A stretch of 64,000 nt of DNA from CAZHCA01 sp964530825 (GTDB lineage: Bacteria > Bacteroidota > Bacteroidia > Chitinophagales > Saprospiraceae): assembly GCA_964530825.1 (NCBI GenBank), contig CAZHCA010000009.1, positions 1 to 64,000 of the forward strand, given 5' to 3'. The notes under the pieces are model-generated. The model made no database searches. It saw only the letters and a program-made list of their open reading frames with translations, and had not been told where the DNA came from. Made by a program: the position numbers and the translations under genes. This document shows positions 14,989 through 23,921 of this stretch, in pieces. Each line of letters opens with the position of its first letter. The first letter of the stretch is position 1.

Positions 14989-16221
14989 TCATGAGCGAAA
15001 GGGGGTTGTGGTGCTGCGCTTGAGCAATAAGGATTCATACGCTGTTGCCAACTGAATAGCGATTTGCCGGTTATCATAGTTGGCGGCTACCAAGCTACGT
15101 GCTGCTTTGCCCAGAGCTAGCGCTTTGCCAGGTACTGCCGTCAGAAAATCCAACTGCCGGATGAAATCCTCGGCCGTTTCGGCCAGCAGGGCATTTTTAC
15201 CGTGCTCGGCAGCAATACCTTCCATACCCAGGCGCGTGCTGATAATCACTTTCCCCAGCGCCATTCCTTCCAGGATCTTCGCCCGCATACCGCTGCCCGA
15301 CAGCAGGGGTACAACCATTACCGGATGTGCATTAATGAAGTCTTGAGCGCTGGGCACCTCCCCTTCGACAAAGACGCCCGGCTCGCGCAATTCGAGAAGG
15401 CGCCGCGGCGTATGCCTTCCCGCAACGTGCAACCTCAAATGGGGCCATTGCTGCCGTAGGTGTGGCCAGACCTGAGCCAGAAACCAATCCAGCCCTTCCA
15501 GGTTGGGCATCCAGTCGAGAGATCCGATAAAGCTCAGCGAGAGAGGTTGCTCAAAGCAGGTATCATCGGGCGGGTAATCGCGAATGTCGAGCCCGATTGG
15601 TGTGACCATTCCCGGCCGGTCGCACCCCAGTGCACGGAAAATATCCAGGTCGCGCTTCGTGATGGCCGCAAGGAAATCATAGTCATTTATGACCGATAAC
15701 TCGTAGCGTCTGAGTTTGCGGGTAAGGTAATGAAGGTAGGCTTTTTTTGGCCAAAACCGGGTGTTGCGGGTGTAGCGCTCCCAGATCTCGTGTTCTACAT
15801 TGTGGGCCCGCATAATGATTGCCGCCGAAGAATGTTGTCGAATCAACGGAATGTACGGCGCCAGATAGAGGGTTTCCAATTGGACGATGTCGTAGTCGCT
15901 TTCCCACAAAAGCTTTCGCAGGTTCTGGGCGTAAATCGGATCTTCGAACCGGGAAATGTGGTACGAATCGCGGGAAAACAGATTCGCCAGAGCATCAGTC
16001 ATCCTCAATCGATTATCCACTGGCACTGTTTCGATGCGATGGTAGTGATTGAAATCGGCTGGCAATTGATTGAGGTCGGTCGGGTGCTTGGTGGTATTCA
16101 TAGCCAGCAGATCCACCTTGCAGCCTATATCCCGCATGGCTTTTCCCAGATAGGTCACCGCAATGGATTCTCCATCTTTTAAAGGATAGGGAAACTTTTT
16201 ACACAATTGCAGAATCCGCAT
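14989..16221 (-). CDS. glycosyltransferase family 4-like protein
   Basis: A 410-residue GT-B glycosyltransferase related to its downstream neighbour: MRILQLCKKFPYPLKDGESIAV at the start, AHNVEHEIWERY around residue 140, LSFIGSLDWMPNLEGLDWFL opening the donor domain, and LLSGSGMRAKILEGMALGKVII as the sugar-nucleotide motif. It is transcribed first and has no further glycan genes upstream, so the two genes form a small stand-alone unit. Hydrophobic segments are lacking, so it is probably cytosolic or membrane-associated. Substrates unknown. Confidence 0.88.
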   Translation of the reverse strand: MRILQLCKKFPYPLKDGESIAVTYLGKAMRDIGCKVDLLAMNTTKHPTDLNQLPADFNHYHRIETVPVDNRLRMTDALANLFSRDSYHISRFEDPIYAQNLRKLLWESDYDIVQLETLYLAPYIPLIRQHSSAAIIMRAHNVEHEIWERYTRNTRFWPKKAYLHYLTRKLRRYELSVINDYDFLAAITKRDLDIFRALGCDRPGMVTPIGLDIRDYPPDDTCFEQPLSLSFIGSLDWMPNLEGLDWFLAQVWPHLRQQWPHLRLHVAGRHTPRRLLELREPGVFVEGEVPSAQDFINAHPVMVVPLLSGSGMRAKILEGMALGKVIISTRLGMEGIAAEHGKNALLAETAEDFIRQLDFLTAVPGKALALGKAARSLVAANYDNRQIAIQLATAYESLLLKRSTTTPFRS

Positions 16222-16266
16222 GCCAAGGGAGGGCTTTTTTCTGATGGCAAAAATAATTTTTTTTCT

Positions 16267-16632
16267 TTATCCGGCTGCTACTTCTTCTTGGCCGGCGTCC
16301 CAGGGTGGTGCTACGATACACCAAAAACGCAGGGGAGTCGCTCCATCGTTACGCACGTATTGTTCGACCCCAGCCGGAATGTAAATTACTGTACCCGCTT
16401 GCATGGTATGGGCCTCTCCATTGAGAAAGGCCGTACCCAGTCCCTCGATCGGCACGTATACCTCGCTACAGGCTTTTAAGCGGTGGGGTAAACTGGATTG
16501 ACCCGGAGCCAGTTCAGCGTGGGCCAGGCTGTAGGGCAATTGGAAGGATTCGTTCTTCGGATGCAAGACCTCCCGAATCTGGGTCGCGTCACCGGCAATA
16601 AACGCCGGAACATCCTGAATGTGTCGATTCAT
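16267..16632 (-). CDS. cupin-domain protein
   Basis: A 121-residue single-domain cupin. The two conserved motifs are recognisable: SSLPHRLKACSEVYVPIEGLG (residues 46-66) and IYIPAGVEQYVRNDG (residues 83-97). Metal ligands are partly present (His50, Glu57, and a Gln where a His is common). Small cupins of this type bind or isomerise small organic acids or sugars; the substrate is unknown. It is the gene transcribed before the glycosyltransferase pair, about 45 bases away. Confidence 0.82.
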   Translation of the reverse strand: MNRHIQDVPAFIAGDATQIREVLHPKNESFQLPYSLAHAELAPGQSSLPHRLKACSEVYVPIEGLGTAFLNGEAHTMQAGTVIYIPAGVEQYVRNDGATPLRFWCIVAPPWDAGQEEVAAG

Positions 16633-16724
16633 AGTCGTTTTTTATCAGCACCAGCAAGAAACGGGCCGGAATATTTTAGACCAAAAAGGGTAGAGTACAC
16701 CTGCGGGTAAAGGCCCTACCCCTT

Positions 16725-18578
16725 CTATTGAGTGTTTAATCGGTTATTGTCTGGATTGACGTCCGCCAGGCGCAAGGTTGGGTCGATTACCACGTTGGCG
16801 ATCTCGGCCCGCGGGCGGTCGATCACTAATTCGTATGTCGGGTTGGTCCAGGGCCAGTCTTCCGCTACGCGGTAAGTGGCGCCCTCAAACTCTGCTTCCT
16901 TGGCGCCCCGCATGATCCGCAGTGGAATATTCACCACTTCCTGGCTGCCGTCGGTGTATTCGATGAGTATATCGAGCGGCATAGGCATCAAGCCCAGGCG
17001 CTCCAATCGCAGCACACTGGTTTCGTCGCTGGCAGCCGTCAGCTCATTGATTCCGTAATCGATGGTATGAGTAGTGAACACAAAGTACTCCTTGTACCAA
17101 TCCAGTTCCAGCCCCGAGGCTTTCTCCATCACCCGGATGAAGTCATTGACATTTGGGTGTTTGTAGCGCCAGGTATAGTAATAGCGTCGCATGGCCGGCT
17201 CGAAAGTCTGCTGCCCGATGATGTAGGATAGTTGATGCAGAAATACTGCCCCCTTGCTGTAAGATCCGATGCCATACGCTCGGTTGGTCTGGAAATGATC
17301 CGCATGCGTGCTGAGGGGCTCCTCTAGATCACTTTGGGAAAAGTTGATGTAACCTAGATAAGATCGCAGCTGCGGAAAGGGGTCGGCCTCGCGACCGGGG
17401 ACCAGCCCCTCTGCTGCCAGATAGTTCATGACATCATTCGTGGCGTAGCTGGTGAAGCCTTCGTCCATCCAAGCGTAGAGCGCCTCATTGGTCCCCAGGA
17501 GCATCTGGTACCAACTATGCATTAGCTCGTGTACCGAAACGCCTACAAGGCTCCCCAGACTGCGTTCGCCAGTAATAAGGGTTGCCATGGGGTACTCCAT
17601 TCCCCCGTCCCCCCCCTGGATGAAGGAATACTGTGGGAAGGGATAACGGCCGTATTTTTGGTTAATGTAGGTGAAAGCCCGGTCCATGATGGCGGGTAGG
17701 GACTCCCATTTATCTTTGGTGCGTTCGTTTTCCTGGTAAAAAAAGTGCATGACCATCCCGTCGTCGCGGGTGTAGGTGGTATGCGTGTAATCCGGGTCGG
17801 CGGCCCAAACAAAATCGTGCACGTTTTCCGCACGGTAGCGCCAGGTCAGCTTTCGGCCCCGGGCCAGGGGTTCCATACCGACTCCCGCATAGCCGTAACC
17901 GATCTCGGCCGCATTTTGCAAGACGCCAGTGGCGCCAATCACGTAGTCCCGGTCGATGGTAATATTGACTTCAAAATCACCCCAGATACCATAAAATTCA
18001 CGACCTACATAGGGATTGGCGTGCCAGCCCTGGTAATCATATTCGCACATTTTCGGATACCACTGCGCCATGGAATAGTCAATACCTTCGGCGTTGTTGC
18101 GTCCCGAACGACGGATTTGCAAAGGTACTTGAGCCTCGAATGCCATCTCAAAAGTAACCCTCGTTTTGGGCAGGATGGGCTCGGGCAGGGTAACCTCAAG
18201 AATGGTCCCGACCGTTTTAAATGCCACCGGCCGACCGTCCATCGTTAAGGTTTGGATTTTCTGATAGCCGATCTCGTCTTCGGTGAGTTCGGCGATGCGG
18301 TCGACGACGCGGGGATCGGGATCGGAGATGGTGCGGGAGCGCACATCCATCATGCTGCCAGGTTGAAATGCATTGAAGTAAAGATGATAGAAAACGCGAT
18401 CCAGAGTATCGGGCGAATTGTTGAAGTATACTAGCAATTGGCGACCATCAAACCGATGGGTGTTAACATCAAAATCGATGTCCATTGTATATTCTGCACG
18501 CTGCTGCCAGCGGCTAGGTTGCGCAGAAATGAAAATAGGCAGGAAAGACAGGAGCAGAAAAAACCATCCGGTGCGCAT
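16725..18578 (-). CDS. M1-family zinc metallopeptidase, exported
   Basis: A 617-residue protein with a signal peptide (cleavage after FISAQ, residue 20). An N-terminal beta domain (about residues 25-215) precedes a catalytic domain with GGMEYP at 326-330, the M1 exopeptidase signature equivalent, and the zinc site HELMH at 350-354 followed after 18 residues by Glu373 in MDEGF. Spacing and residues match M1 aminopeptidases. It should cut N-terminal residues from peptides in the periplasm or outside. There is no T9SS sorting tail; the C-terminus is an Ig-like beta segment. Confidence 0.9.
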   Translation of the reverse strand: MRTGWFFLLLSFLPIFISAQPSRWQQRAEYTMDIDFDVNTHRFDGRQLLVYFNNSPDTLDRVFYHLYFNAFQPGSMMDVRSRTISDPDPRVVDRIAELTEDEIGYQKIQTLTMDGRPVAFKTVGTILEVTLPEPILPKTRVTFEMAFEAQVPLQIRRSGRNNAEGIDYSMAQWYPKMCEYDYQGWHANPYVGREFYGIWGDFEVNITIDRDYVIGATGVLQNAAEIGYGYAGVGMEPLARGRKLTWRYRAENVHDFVWAADPDYTHTTYTRDDGMVMHFFYQENERTKDKWESLPAIMDRAFTYINQKYGRYPFPQYSFIQGGDGGMEYPMATLITGERSLGSLVGVSVHELMHSWYQMLLGTNEALYAWMDEGFTSYATNDVMNYLAAEGLVPGREADPFPQLRSYLGYINFSQSDLEEPLSTHADHFQTNRAYGIGSYSKGAVFLHQLSYIIGQQTFEPAMRRYYYTWRYKHPNVNDFIRVMEKASGLELDWYKEYFVFTTHTIDYGINELTAASDETSVLRLERLGLMPMPLDILIEYTDGSQEVVNIPLRIMRGAKEAEFEGATYRVAEDWPWTNPTYELVIDRPRAEIANVVIDPTLRLADVNPDNNRLNTQ

Positions 18579-18705
18579 AGAGCAATTATTTTAGTCGCAG
18601 TAAAAAAGCTAACGTGTTTTTCGACCGACAATGATACGGAAAAAAGGAAAAACCACCATTTTTGCACCTGAGCGGAAGAAAAGCAAAAACGCATTTGCCA
18701 TATTC

Positions 18706-18882
18706 ATGGAAGAACCACAATCACAACCCAAACGCCCGGTAGAGGGCGAAGACTATTACGTAGAAAACGGCTGGGTGGTCATAACGGAAAAATACTTGCG
18801 CGAGCGCGGTTACTGTTGCCGTAGTGGCTGCCGCCACTGTCCGTACGGATTCAAAAAGGAGCAGGCTCCGGAGAAAGGATAG
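18706..18882 (+). CDS. DUF5522 small cysteine-rich protein
   Basis: A 58-residue protein with the DUF5522 core YYVENGWVVITEKYL followed by RGYCCRSGCRHCPYG. The four cysteines suggest a metal or iron-sulfur site; function is unknown. The reading frame is open upstream to 18631, but a promoter-like CATTTTTG box at 18658-18665 falls inside that extension, so I take the Met at 18706, where the family's homology begins. Confidence 0.75.
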   Translation: MEEPQSQPKRPVEGEDYYVENGWVVITEKYLRERGYCCRSGCRHCPYGFKKEQAPEKG

Positions 18883-18958
18883 CTTGCTTACCGGTGGAGG
18901 GTGAGCAAGGGAAGAAAACAGCACTCCTGTTTTCTTCTCTTTTTCCCTTCCGATAGAT

Positions 18959-20146
18959 TTAAATCACTCCCAACTCGCGTCCCACTTTAATGAAAGCGGC
19001 TACTGCCTGATGGAGGTGTTCCTGCTCGTGCGCCGCCGAGAGCTGTACGCGAATCCGGGCTTTTCCCTTCGGCACGACTGGGTAGAAGAAGCCGATCACA
19101 TAGATACCTTCTGCCAGAAGCTTGTTGGCAAAATCCTGCGAAAGTTTGGCATCGTACAACATGACGGGCACGATCGGATGTTCGCCGGGTAGGATATCGA
19201 AGCCCGCCTTGGTCATTTCACTGCGAAAGAACCGTGCATTGTATTCCAGTTTATCGCGCAGCTCGGTCGTTTCACTCAGCATATCGATCACCTTAATGGA
19301 GGCACCGACGATAGCAGGTGCTAGGGTATTGGAAAATAAATAAGGGCGTGAGCGCTGCCGCAGCATATCGACAATTTCTTTGCGTGCTGCCGTAAACCCT
19401 CCCGAAGCACCGCCCAGGGCCTTGCCGTAAGTCCCGGTGATGATATCTACGCGGCCCATCACATTACAGTGCTCGTGGGTGCCGCGACCGGTTTTACCAA
19501 TAAATCCAGTGGCATGGCAATCGTCGACCATCACCATCGCGTCATACTGCTCTGCCAGGTCGCAAATTTTATCCAACTGGGCGATGGTGCCGTCCATGGA
19601 AAACACCCCATCGGTGGCGATCATGCGACGCCGAGCTCCTTGGGCCTCTTGGAGTTTAGCTTCCAGGTCGGCCATATCATTGGTATTGTAGCGAAAGCGC
19701 GCCGCCTTGCACAACCGGATACCGTCGATGATGGAGGCATGGTTTAGGGCGTCGGAAATGATGGCATCTTCCTTGCCGAGCAAGGGCTCGAACAAACCGC
19801 CGTTAGCATCAAAGGCGGCAGCGTACAAGATACAATCTTCCATGCCGAGGAAGTCGGCGGTTTTGTGCTCCAACTCCTTGTGGATATCCTGCGTGCCACA
19901 GATAAAACGCACTGACGACATCCCAAACCCATGGGTATCGATTGCGTCTTTGGCGGCCTTCAGGACTTCCGGATGAGCGGATAATCCCAGATAGTTATTG
20001 GCGCAAAAGTTCAGCACCTCCATGCCGCGATCGGTGCGAATCTCGGCTCCCTGAGGGGTAATGATGATGCGTTCATTTTTGAATAAGCCAGCCTCTCGGA
20101 TTTCCTGCAGTTCTTTTTCCAATGCGGGTTCAATCGTTTTATACAT
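18959..20146 (-). CDS. kbl: glycine C-acetyltransferase (2-amino-3-ketobutyrate CoA ligase)
   Basis: A 395-residue PLP enzyme of the alpha-oxoamine synthase family, normal length for Kbl. MEVLNFCANNYLGLSAHP, the Asp and His of MVDDCHATGF (about 207-213) and the lysine of TGTYGKALGGASGG (Lys242, Schiff base to PLP) are all present. It splits 2-amino-3-oxobutyrate with CoA to glycine and acetyl-CoA. The gene lies 79 bases downstream of threonine dehydrogenase in the same direction, so the pair forms the threonine-to-glycine pathway. I use the Met at MYKTIEP because family homology starts there. Confidence 0.93.
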   Translation of the reverse strand: MYKTIEPALEKELQEIREAGLFKNERIIITPQGAEIRTDRGMEVLNFCANNYLGLSAHPEVLKAAKDAIDTHGFGMSSVRFICGTQDIHKELEHKTADFLGMEDCILYAAAFDANGGLFEPLLGKEDAIISDALNHASIIDGIRLCKAARFRYNTNDMADLEAKLQEAQGARRRMIATDGVFSMDGTIAQLDKICDLAEQYDAMVMVDDCHATGFIGKTGRGTHEHCNVMGRVDIITGTYGKALGGASGGFTAARKEIVDMLRQRSRPYLFSNTLAPAIVGASIKVIDMLSETTELRDKLEYNARFFRSEMTKAGFDILPGEHPIVPVMLYDAKLSQDFANKLLAEGIYVIGFFYPVVPKGKARIRVQLSAAHEQEHLHQAVAAFIKVGRELGVI

Positions 20147-20225
20147 ATGGGTTGAATTTTTTTCATTAACATGCGTCGGCGGCAACAAGTATTAAAAACG
20201 GTGAGCCTCCGTGCACCGCCATTCC

Positions 20226-21176
20226 TCAATCGCTGATCGCCAGCTGCCGCTCCAGATTGACTAGCATATCGCGGGTCATGCGGTCCAGGTCGTACTCGTG
20301 CTTCCAGTTCCAGTCGCGTTGTGCAGCGGAATCGTCGATGCTATCGACCCAAGAATCGGCAATCGCCTGCCGAAAATCTGGCTGGTAATCGATCGTAAAT
20401 TGCGGGCGGTATTTGCGAATGGCTTCCGCCAATTCGGCAGGGGTAAAGTTGATCCCGGCAAGATTATAGCCGGTTCGTACCTGGATCCGTTCGGTGGGTG
20501 CCATCATGATTTCGAGTGTCGCCCTAACGGCATCGGCCATGTACATCATAGGCAATCGCGTATTCCTGTCGAGGAAACAGTCGTAGTGGTTATGCTTGAG
20601 GGCTTCGTGAAAAATGTGTACGGCGTAGTCAGTTGTACCGCCTCCCGGCATACTCTCGTAGCCGATGATCCCTGGATAGCGCACCGAACGCACGTCCAGA
20701 CCGTATTGATCGTGGTAATATTGGCACCAAGTTTCCCCGGCAACTTTACTGATGCCGTAGACCGTAGTCGGCTCCAGGACCGTATGCTGAGGAGTGTGGG
20801 TTTTGGGCGTCCGCGGCCCAAATACCGCAATGGAACTCGGAAAAAACAAACGTAATTTCAATTCTTTAGCTACCTCCAGCACGTTGAACAAACTGCCCAT
20901 GTTGATATGCCAGGCTTGCTGCGGCATTTGTTCGGCCCGGGCCGACAATAACGCTGCTAAATGGTACAATTGTGTGACCTGGTGTTTTCTGACAAATTCA
21001 AATATCGCCTGCTTGTCCAGCGCATCGAGGTGGAAAAAAGAAGCACTGCGTTCAGCAGCCGGCCGAATATCGGTCGCCAATACATTATTAGCGCCATAAG
21101 CCTCCCTTAGCGCAGCCGTAAGGGCGGTGCCGATCTGGCCACTAGCGCCGATCACCAGGATCACCTCTTGTTTCAT
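20226..21176 (-). CDS. tdh: L-threonine 3-dehydrogenase, epimerase-type SDR
   Basis: A 316-residue extended SDR. The NAD motif VIGASGQIGTAL lies at residues 7-18; PSSIAVFGP and YGISKVAGE give the catalytic Ser/Thr, Tyr and Lys; RYPGIIGYESMPGGGTTDYAV is the substrate-binding loop specific to the UDP-galactose-epimerase-like threonine dehydrogenases. It oxidises threonine to 2-amino-3-oxobutyrate with NAD and feeds the Kbl enzyme encoded just downstream. An exact TATTTTTG promoter box lies on the minus strand at 21270-21277. Confidence 0.92.
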   Translation of the reverse strand: MKQEVILVIGASGQIGTALTAALREAYGANNVLATDIRPAAERSASFFHLDALDKQAIFEFVRKHQVTQLYHLAALLSARAEQMPQQAWHINMGSLFNVLEVAKELKLRLFFPSSIAVFGPRTPKTHTPQHTVLEPTTVYGISKVAGETWCQYYHDQYGLDVRSVRYPGIIGYESMPGGGTTDYAVHIFHEALKHNHYDCFLDRNTRLPMMYMADAVRATLEIMMAPTERIQVRTGYNLAGINFTPAELAEAIRKYRPQFTIDYQPDFRQAIADSWVDSIDDSAAQRDWNWKHEYDLDRMTRDMLVNLERQLAISD

Positions 21177-21269
21177 AATTTGGTCGTTATTTGGTAAAGG
21201 CCACTTGCCGCTCGTATCAAATTTTATGGAAGTTTAGACAAGTGCTAAAATAAAGGGTTTATCGGGTAA

Positions 21270-21277
21270 CAAAAATA
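21270..21277 (-). promoter_or_regulatory. TAnnTTTG promoter box for tdh-kbl
   Basis: Minus strand TATTTTTG, an exact consensus match, about 94 bases upstream of the tdh start. Confidence 0.55.
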
Positions 21278-21293
21278 CGAAGACCCTTGCTTT

Positions 21294-21752
21294 TTAAGGG
21301 TGCGGATAATCGGGCAAGTCGTTCAAGAAAACATAATCAACATTTTTTTCAAAAGTAATTTGACAGCAAAAATGTTCCATCCCGTTGGTCACCATGATGT
21401 AAGGTACACGCAGGGGCAGGTTGTAGGTGGCTACCTGCCGGAAAACGTCATCGGTGATGTCGACCTGTGGTGCCTTACATTCGATCAGCAGCCAGGGCGT
21501 TACATCAATGTCGTAGACTAAAATATCGCAGCGCTTGGCGCGAGTATTGACCTCGAGCCCCTTTTCGAGCCGAATGCGGTTTTTGTTGAATTTTTTCTCC
21601 GATAGCAGGTAATGCAGTACCAACTGCCGCACAAGCTCCTCCGGTTGTAGAACCAGCCACTTCCGGCGAATAGCGTCCCAGAGCAAACGCTTGCCACCTT
21701 CGGTTTTCACCCGCAGTTGATCACTGTATTGCTGTAGGTCAATATCGAGCAT
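21294..21752 (-). CDS. HsdR N-terminal-like (PD-(D/E)xK) nuclease-fold protein
   Basis: A 152-residue stand-alone domain like the N-terminus of type I restriction HsdR subunits (HSDR_N_2 type). The nuclease motif is visible: Asp in RCDILVYD near residue 75, then LLIECKAPQ near residue 90, which provides the ExK pair, and a downstream Gln in FRQVATYN. No methylase, specificity or helicase gene is adjacent, so this is not a restriction system. Such single-domain proteins are common in Bacteroidota and their role is unknown. Confidence 0.85.
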   Translation of the reverse strand: MLDIDLQQYSDQLRVKTEGGKRLLWDAIRRKWLVLQPEELVRQLVLHYLLSEKKFNKNRIRLEKGLEVNTRAKRCDILVYDIDVTPWLLIECKAPQVDITDDVFRQVATYNLPLRVPYIMVTNGMEHFCCQITFEKNVDYVFLNDLPDYPHP

Positions 21753-21951
21753 GAAAGCATTCCTTTTGTTTGAGGTTTATAAAGCTATCCAAACGCCCCT
21801 GACGTTGGGATGTTTGCCAGGGTTTTGTGGTCGAGATAGGTACAACCACTCCCAATTTTATTTTTCCTTCTGCACCCGGCAAAGTATTAGATAATTATTT
21901 TTTCTTATATCTTTAACTACGTATCTCACTTTTAACACCTTAAAACACCTG

Positions 21952-22911
21952 ATGATGAAAAAAGCCCTCAGCATCTTGGGCATTGTTCTGCTGACCGTAG
22001 TAATACTACTGTTTACTGGGTTCTTAATTGTCACGGCGCGTGGTATCCCGAAGTACGATGTCCCACAGATCGAATACCGCGCCACGATCACACCGCAGGC
22101 GGTAGCACGCGGCAAAAAACTGACTCTTACCCTTTGTGCCAACTGCCACCGAAACCCGGAGACTGGCAAGCTCACCGGCTACCGGATGCTGGATGCCCCA
22201 CCCGAATTCGGCAACATCTATTCGCGCAATATTACTCAGGATACGGAACACGGCATCGGCGAATGGACCGACGCCGAGCTTTTGGTCCTTTTGCGAACGG
22301 GCATTAAGCGCGATGGCCAGTACATCCCGCCCTACATGGCCAAGCTGCCGCACCTGGCCGACGAAGACGTCAATGCCATTATTGCCTTCCTGAGGTCTGA
22401 CGACCCGCTAGTAGCTGCCGACCCGACCCCCGACCGCGACAGCGAGGTCACGTTTCTGACCAAGATGCTGAGTTATACCGTATGGAAACCAGCGACCATG
22501 CCCGATGGGCCCATTGCTATGCCCGACACGACCGACGAGGTGGCCCTAGGTAAATACCTGGCAATCAACTTTGATTGCTGGCAGTGTCATTCGGCCAGCT
22601 TTACTACCAACAACCTGATGGAGCCGGAGCAAAGTCCTGGCTTCTTCGGCGGGGGCAATAAATTGCTGAATAAGGAAGGGCAACTTATCTTAGCTCCAAA
22701 TATTACACCCCACGAAACGGGCATCGGTAATATGACCAAAGAAGCCTTCACCCGGCTCCTCATTTATGGCGAAAAAAAGGACGCCCCCGGTATGCGCTAT
22801 CCGATGGAGCCCTATCCACTCTTGACGGTAAAAGAAGCAGAGGCCATCTACGCGTACCTGCAAACGGTTGATCCCATCGACAACAAAGTGGAGCGATTGT
22901 TTTATGATTAA
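21952..22911 (+). CDS. membrane-anchored di-haem cytochrome c
   Basis: A 319-residue protein with one N-terminal transmembrane segment (about residues 5-28) and two cytochrome c domains. Haem-binding motifs are CANCH at 62-66 and CWQCH at 209-213. Likely axial Met residues follow in PPYMAKLPHLADEDVNAII and in GMRYPMEPYPLLTVKE. It faces the periplasm and should carry electrons between an oxidoreductase and the respiratory chain; no partner is encoded next to it. Two Met codons at the start leave the exact N-terminus open by one residue. Confidence 0.88.
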   Translation: MMKKALSILGIVLLTVVILLFTGFLIVTARGIPKYDVPQIEYRATITPQAVARGKKLTLTLCANCHRNPETGKLTGYRMLDAPPEFGNIYSRNITQDTEHGIGEWTDAELLVLLRTGIKRDGQYIPPYMAKLPHLADEDVNAIIAFLRSDDPLVAADPTPDRDSEVTFLTKMLSYTVWKPATMPDGPIAMPDTTDEVALGKYLAINFDCWQCHSASFTTNNLMEPEQSPGFFGGGNKLLNKEGQLILAPNITPHETGIGNMTKEAFTRLLIYGEKKDAPGMRYPMEPYPLLTVKEAEAIYAYLQTVDPIDNKVERLFYD

Positions 22912-22930
22912 GTGCAAACCTATAAGTTAT

Positions 22931-22959
22931 GCAGGGTCGTTAAAAAAGTTCTACCCTGC
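22931..22959 (+). terminator. hairpin behind the cytochrome gene
   Basis: GCAGGGT at 22931-22937 pairs with ACCCTGC at 22953-22959. There is no T-run behind it, so termination is uncertain; it could also belong to the end of the IS630 remnant that starts at 22964. Confidence 0.4.
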
Positions 22960-22963
22960 CGTC

Positions 22964-23771
22964 ATGAAGCCAATCAAAATTGAATTGAAGGATAAAGATA
23001 TAAAGGCTTTGTTTTTAGCGCTATTGCTACTATAGTGAGCGAATGAACAAGGTTAGCGTTCAACGGATCTTGCACCGCTATCAAACCAAGGGCATAGAAG
23101 GCTTAAAAGAGGAGCCTCGCAGCGGCCGACCTGCAAAAATGGCGTCAGCTTATTTTGAAAAATTAATTACTACTGTGCGTCGTCGCCCCAGAGCACTGGG
23201 TCTGGAATTCTCGATCTGGACTAACAAGGGATTACTTTCAGCTGCCCTCAGCATAAAATTAGCAGTTCGGACCCAGATTAAGAGGTCAAAAAAAGCGATC
23301 GAAGGATTCAGGAAAAAGCTAAATGCTTCAGAAGTCTATTTTTATGCGGATGAATTCAACGTCAGTTGGCAGCCTACTTTAAGAGCCAGGTGAAGCCCTA
23401 CTAGCCAACAGATGATGATCCGAACACCTGGGAAACCAGCCAAGCATTATTGCATGGAAGCAATCAACTATCATACCCGAAAAACTTTTGTCATTTTTCG
23501 CAAACTCAAAAAACGAGTGCAAATCGCTGAATTTCTCCGACTAATGTTGGAACAGTATCCTGGTGAACGAATCATTCTAGCTAGGGATAATGTCAACACC
23601 CATAAAGATGGAGAAGTAGAGTTCCCAGATCGTTTGAAACTGCTTTATACACCAACTAATAGCCTTTGGTTAAACTCCATTGAAATGCTATGGAGACACT
23701 ACCGAAGAGAGGTTACCCGTTGCGAACTTCTTTCCTCAAAAATTGATCGAGGCTTCAAAGCATTTTTTTGA
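22964..23771 (+). pseudogene. decayed IS630-family transposase
   Basis: Three stretches of one gene are visible. MKPIKIELKDKDIKAL resembles the transposase start. After a deletion and frameshift near 23030 comes the helix-turn-helix part, YSERMNKVSVQRILHRY, and the linker EEPRSGRPAKM. The catalytic part has FYADEFNVSW (first Asp), ILARDNVNTHKD (second Asp) and NSLWLNSIEMLWRHYRREV (Glu). The Trp codon expected after LRAR is TGA at 23391-23393, with matching sequence continuing in frame beyond it. It has at least a deletion, a frameshift and a nonsense mutation, so it is inactive. Confidence 0.85.
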
Positions 23772-23921
23772 AAAAATAACCCCACCCCAGAACGCACCTT
23801 GTCTATTATTGTAGTAAGGCTGCATGACTTTCGGGTTTGTACTTACAAGCCATCTCAATAATGTTTTGGTGGCTTCTAAAAGGTGTTGGGGTAAGGATTT
23901 GCCCCTGTATCCCTCAATTTT

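Noticed and set aside
21294..21752. Part of a restriction-modification system
   Set aside because: Only the HsdR N-terminal nuclease-like domain is present; no helicase, methylase or specificity subunit is adjacent.
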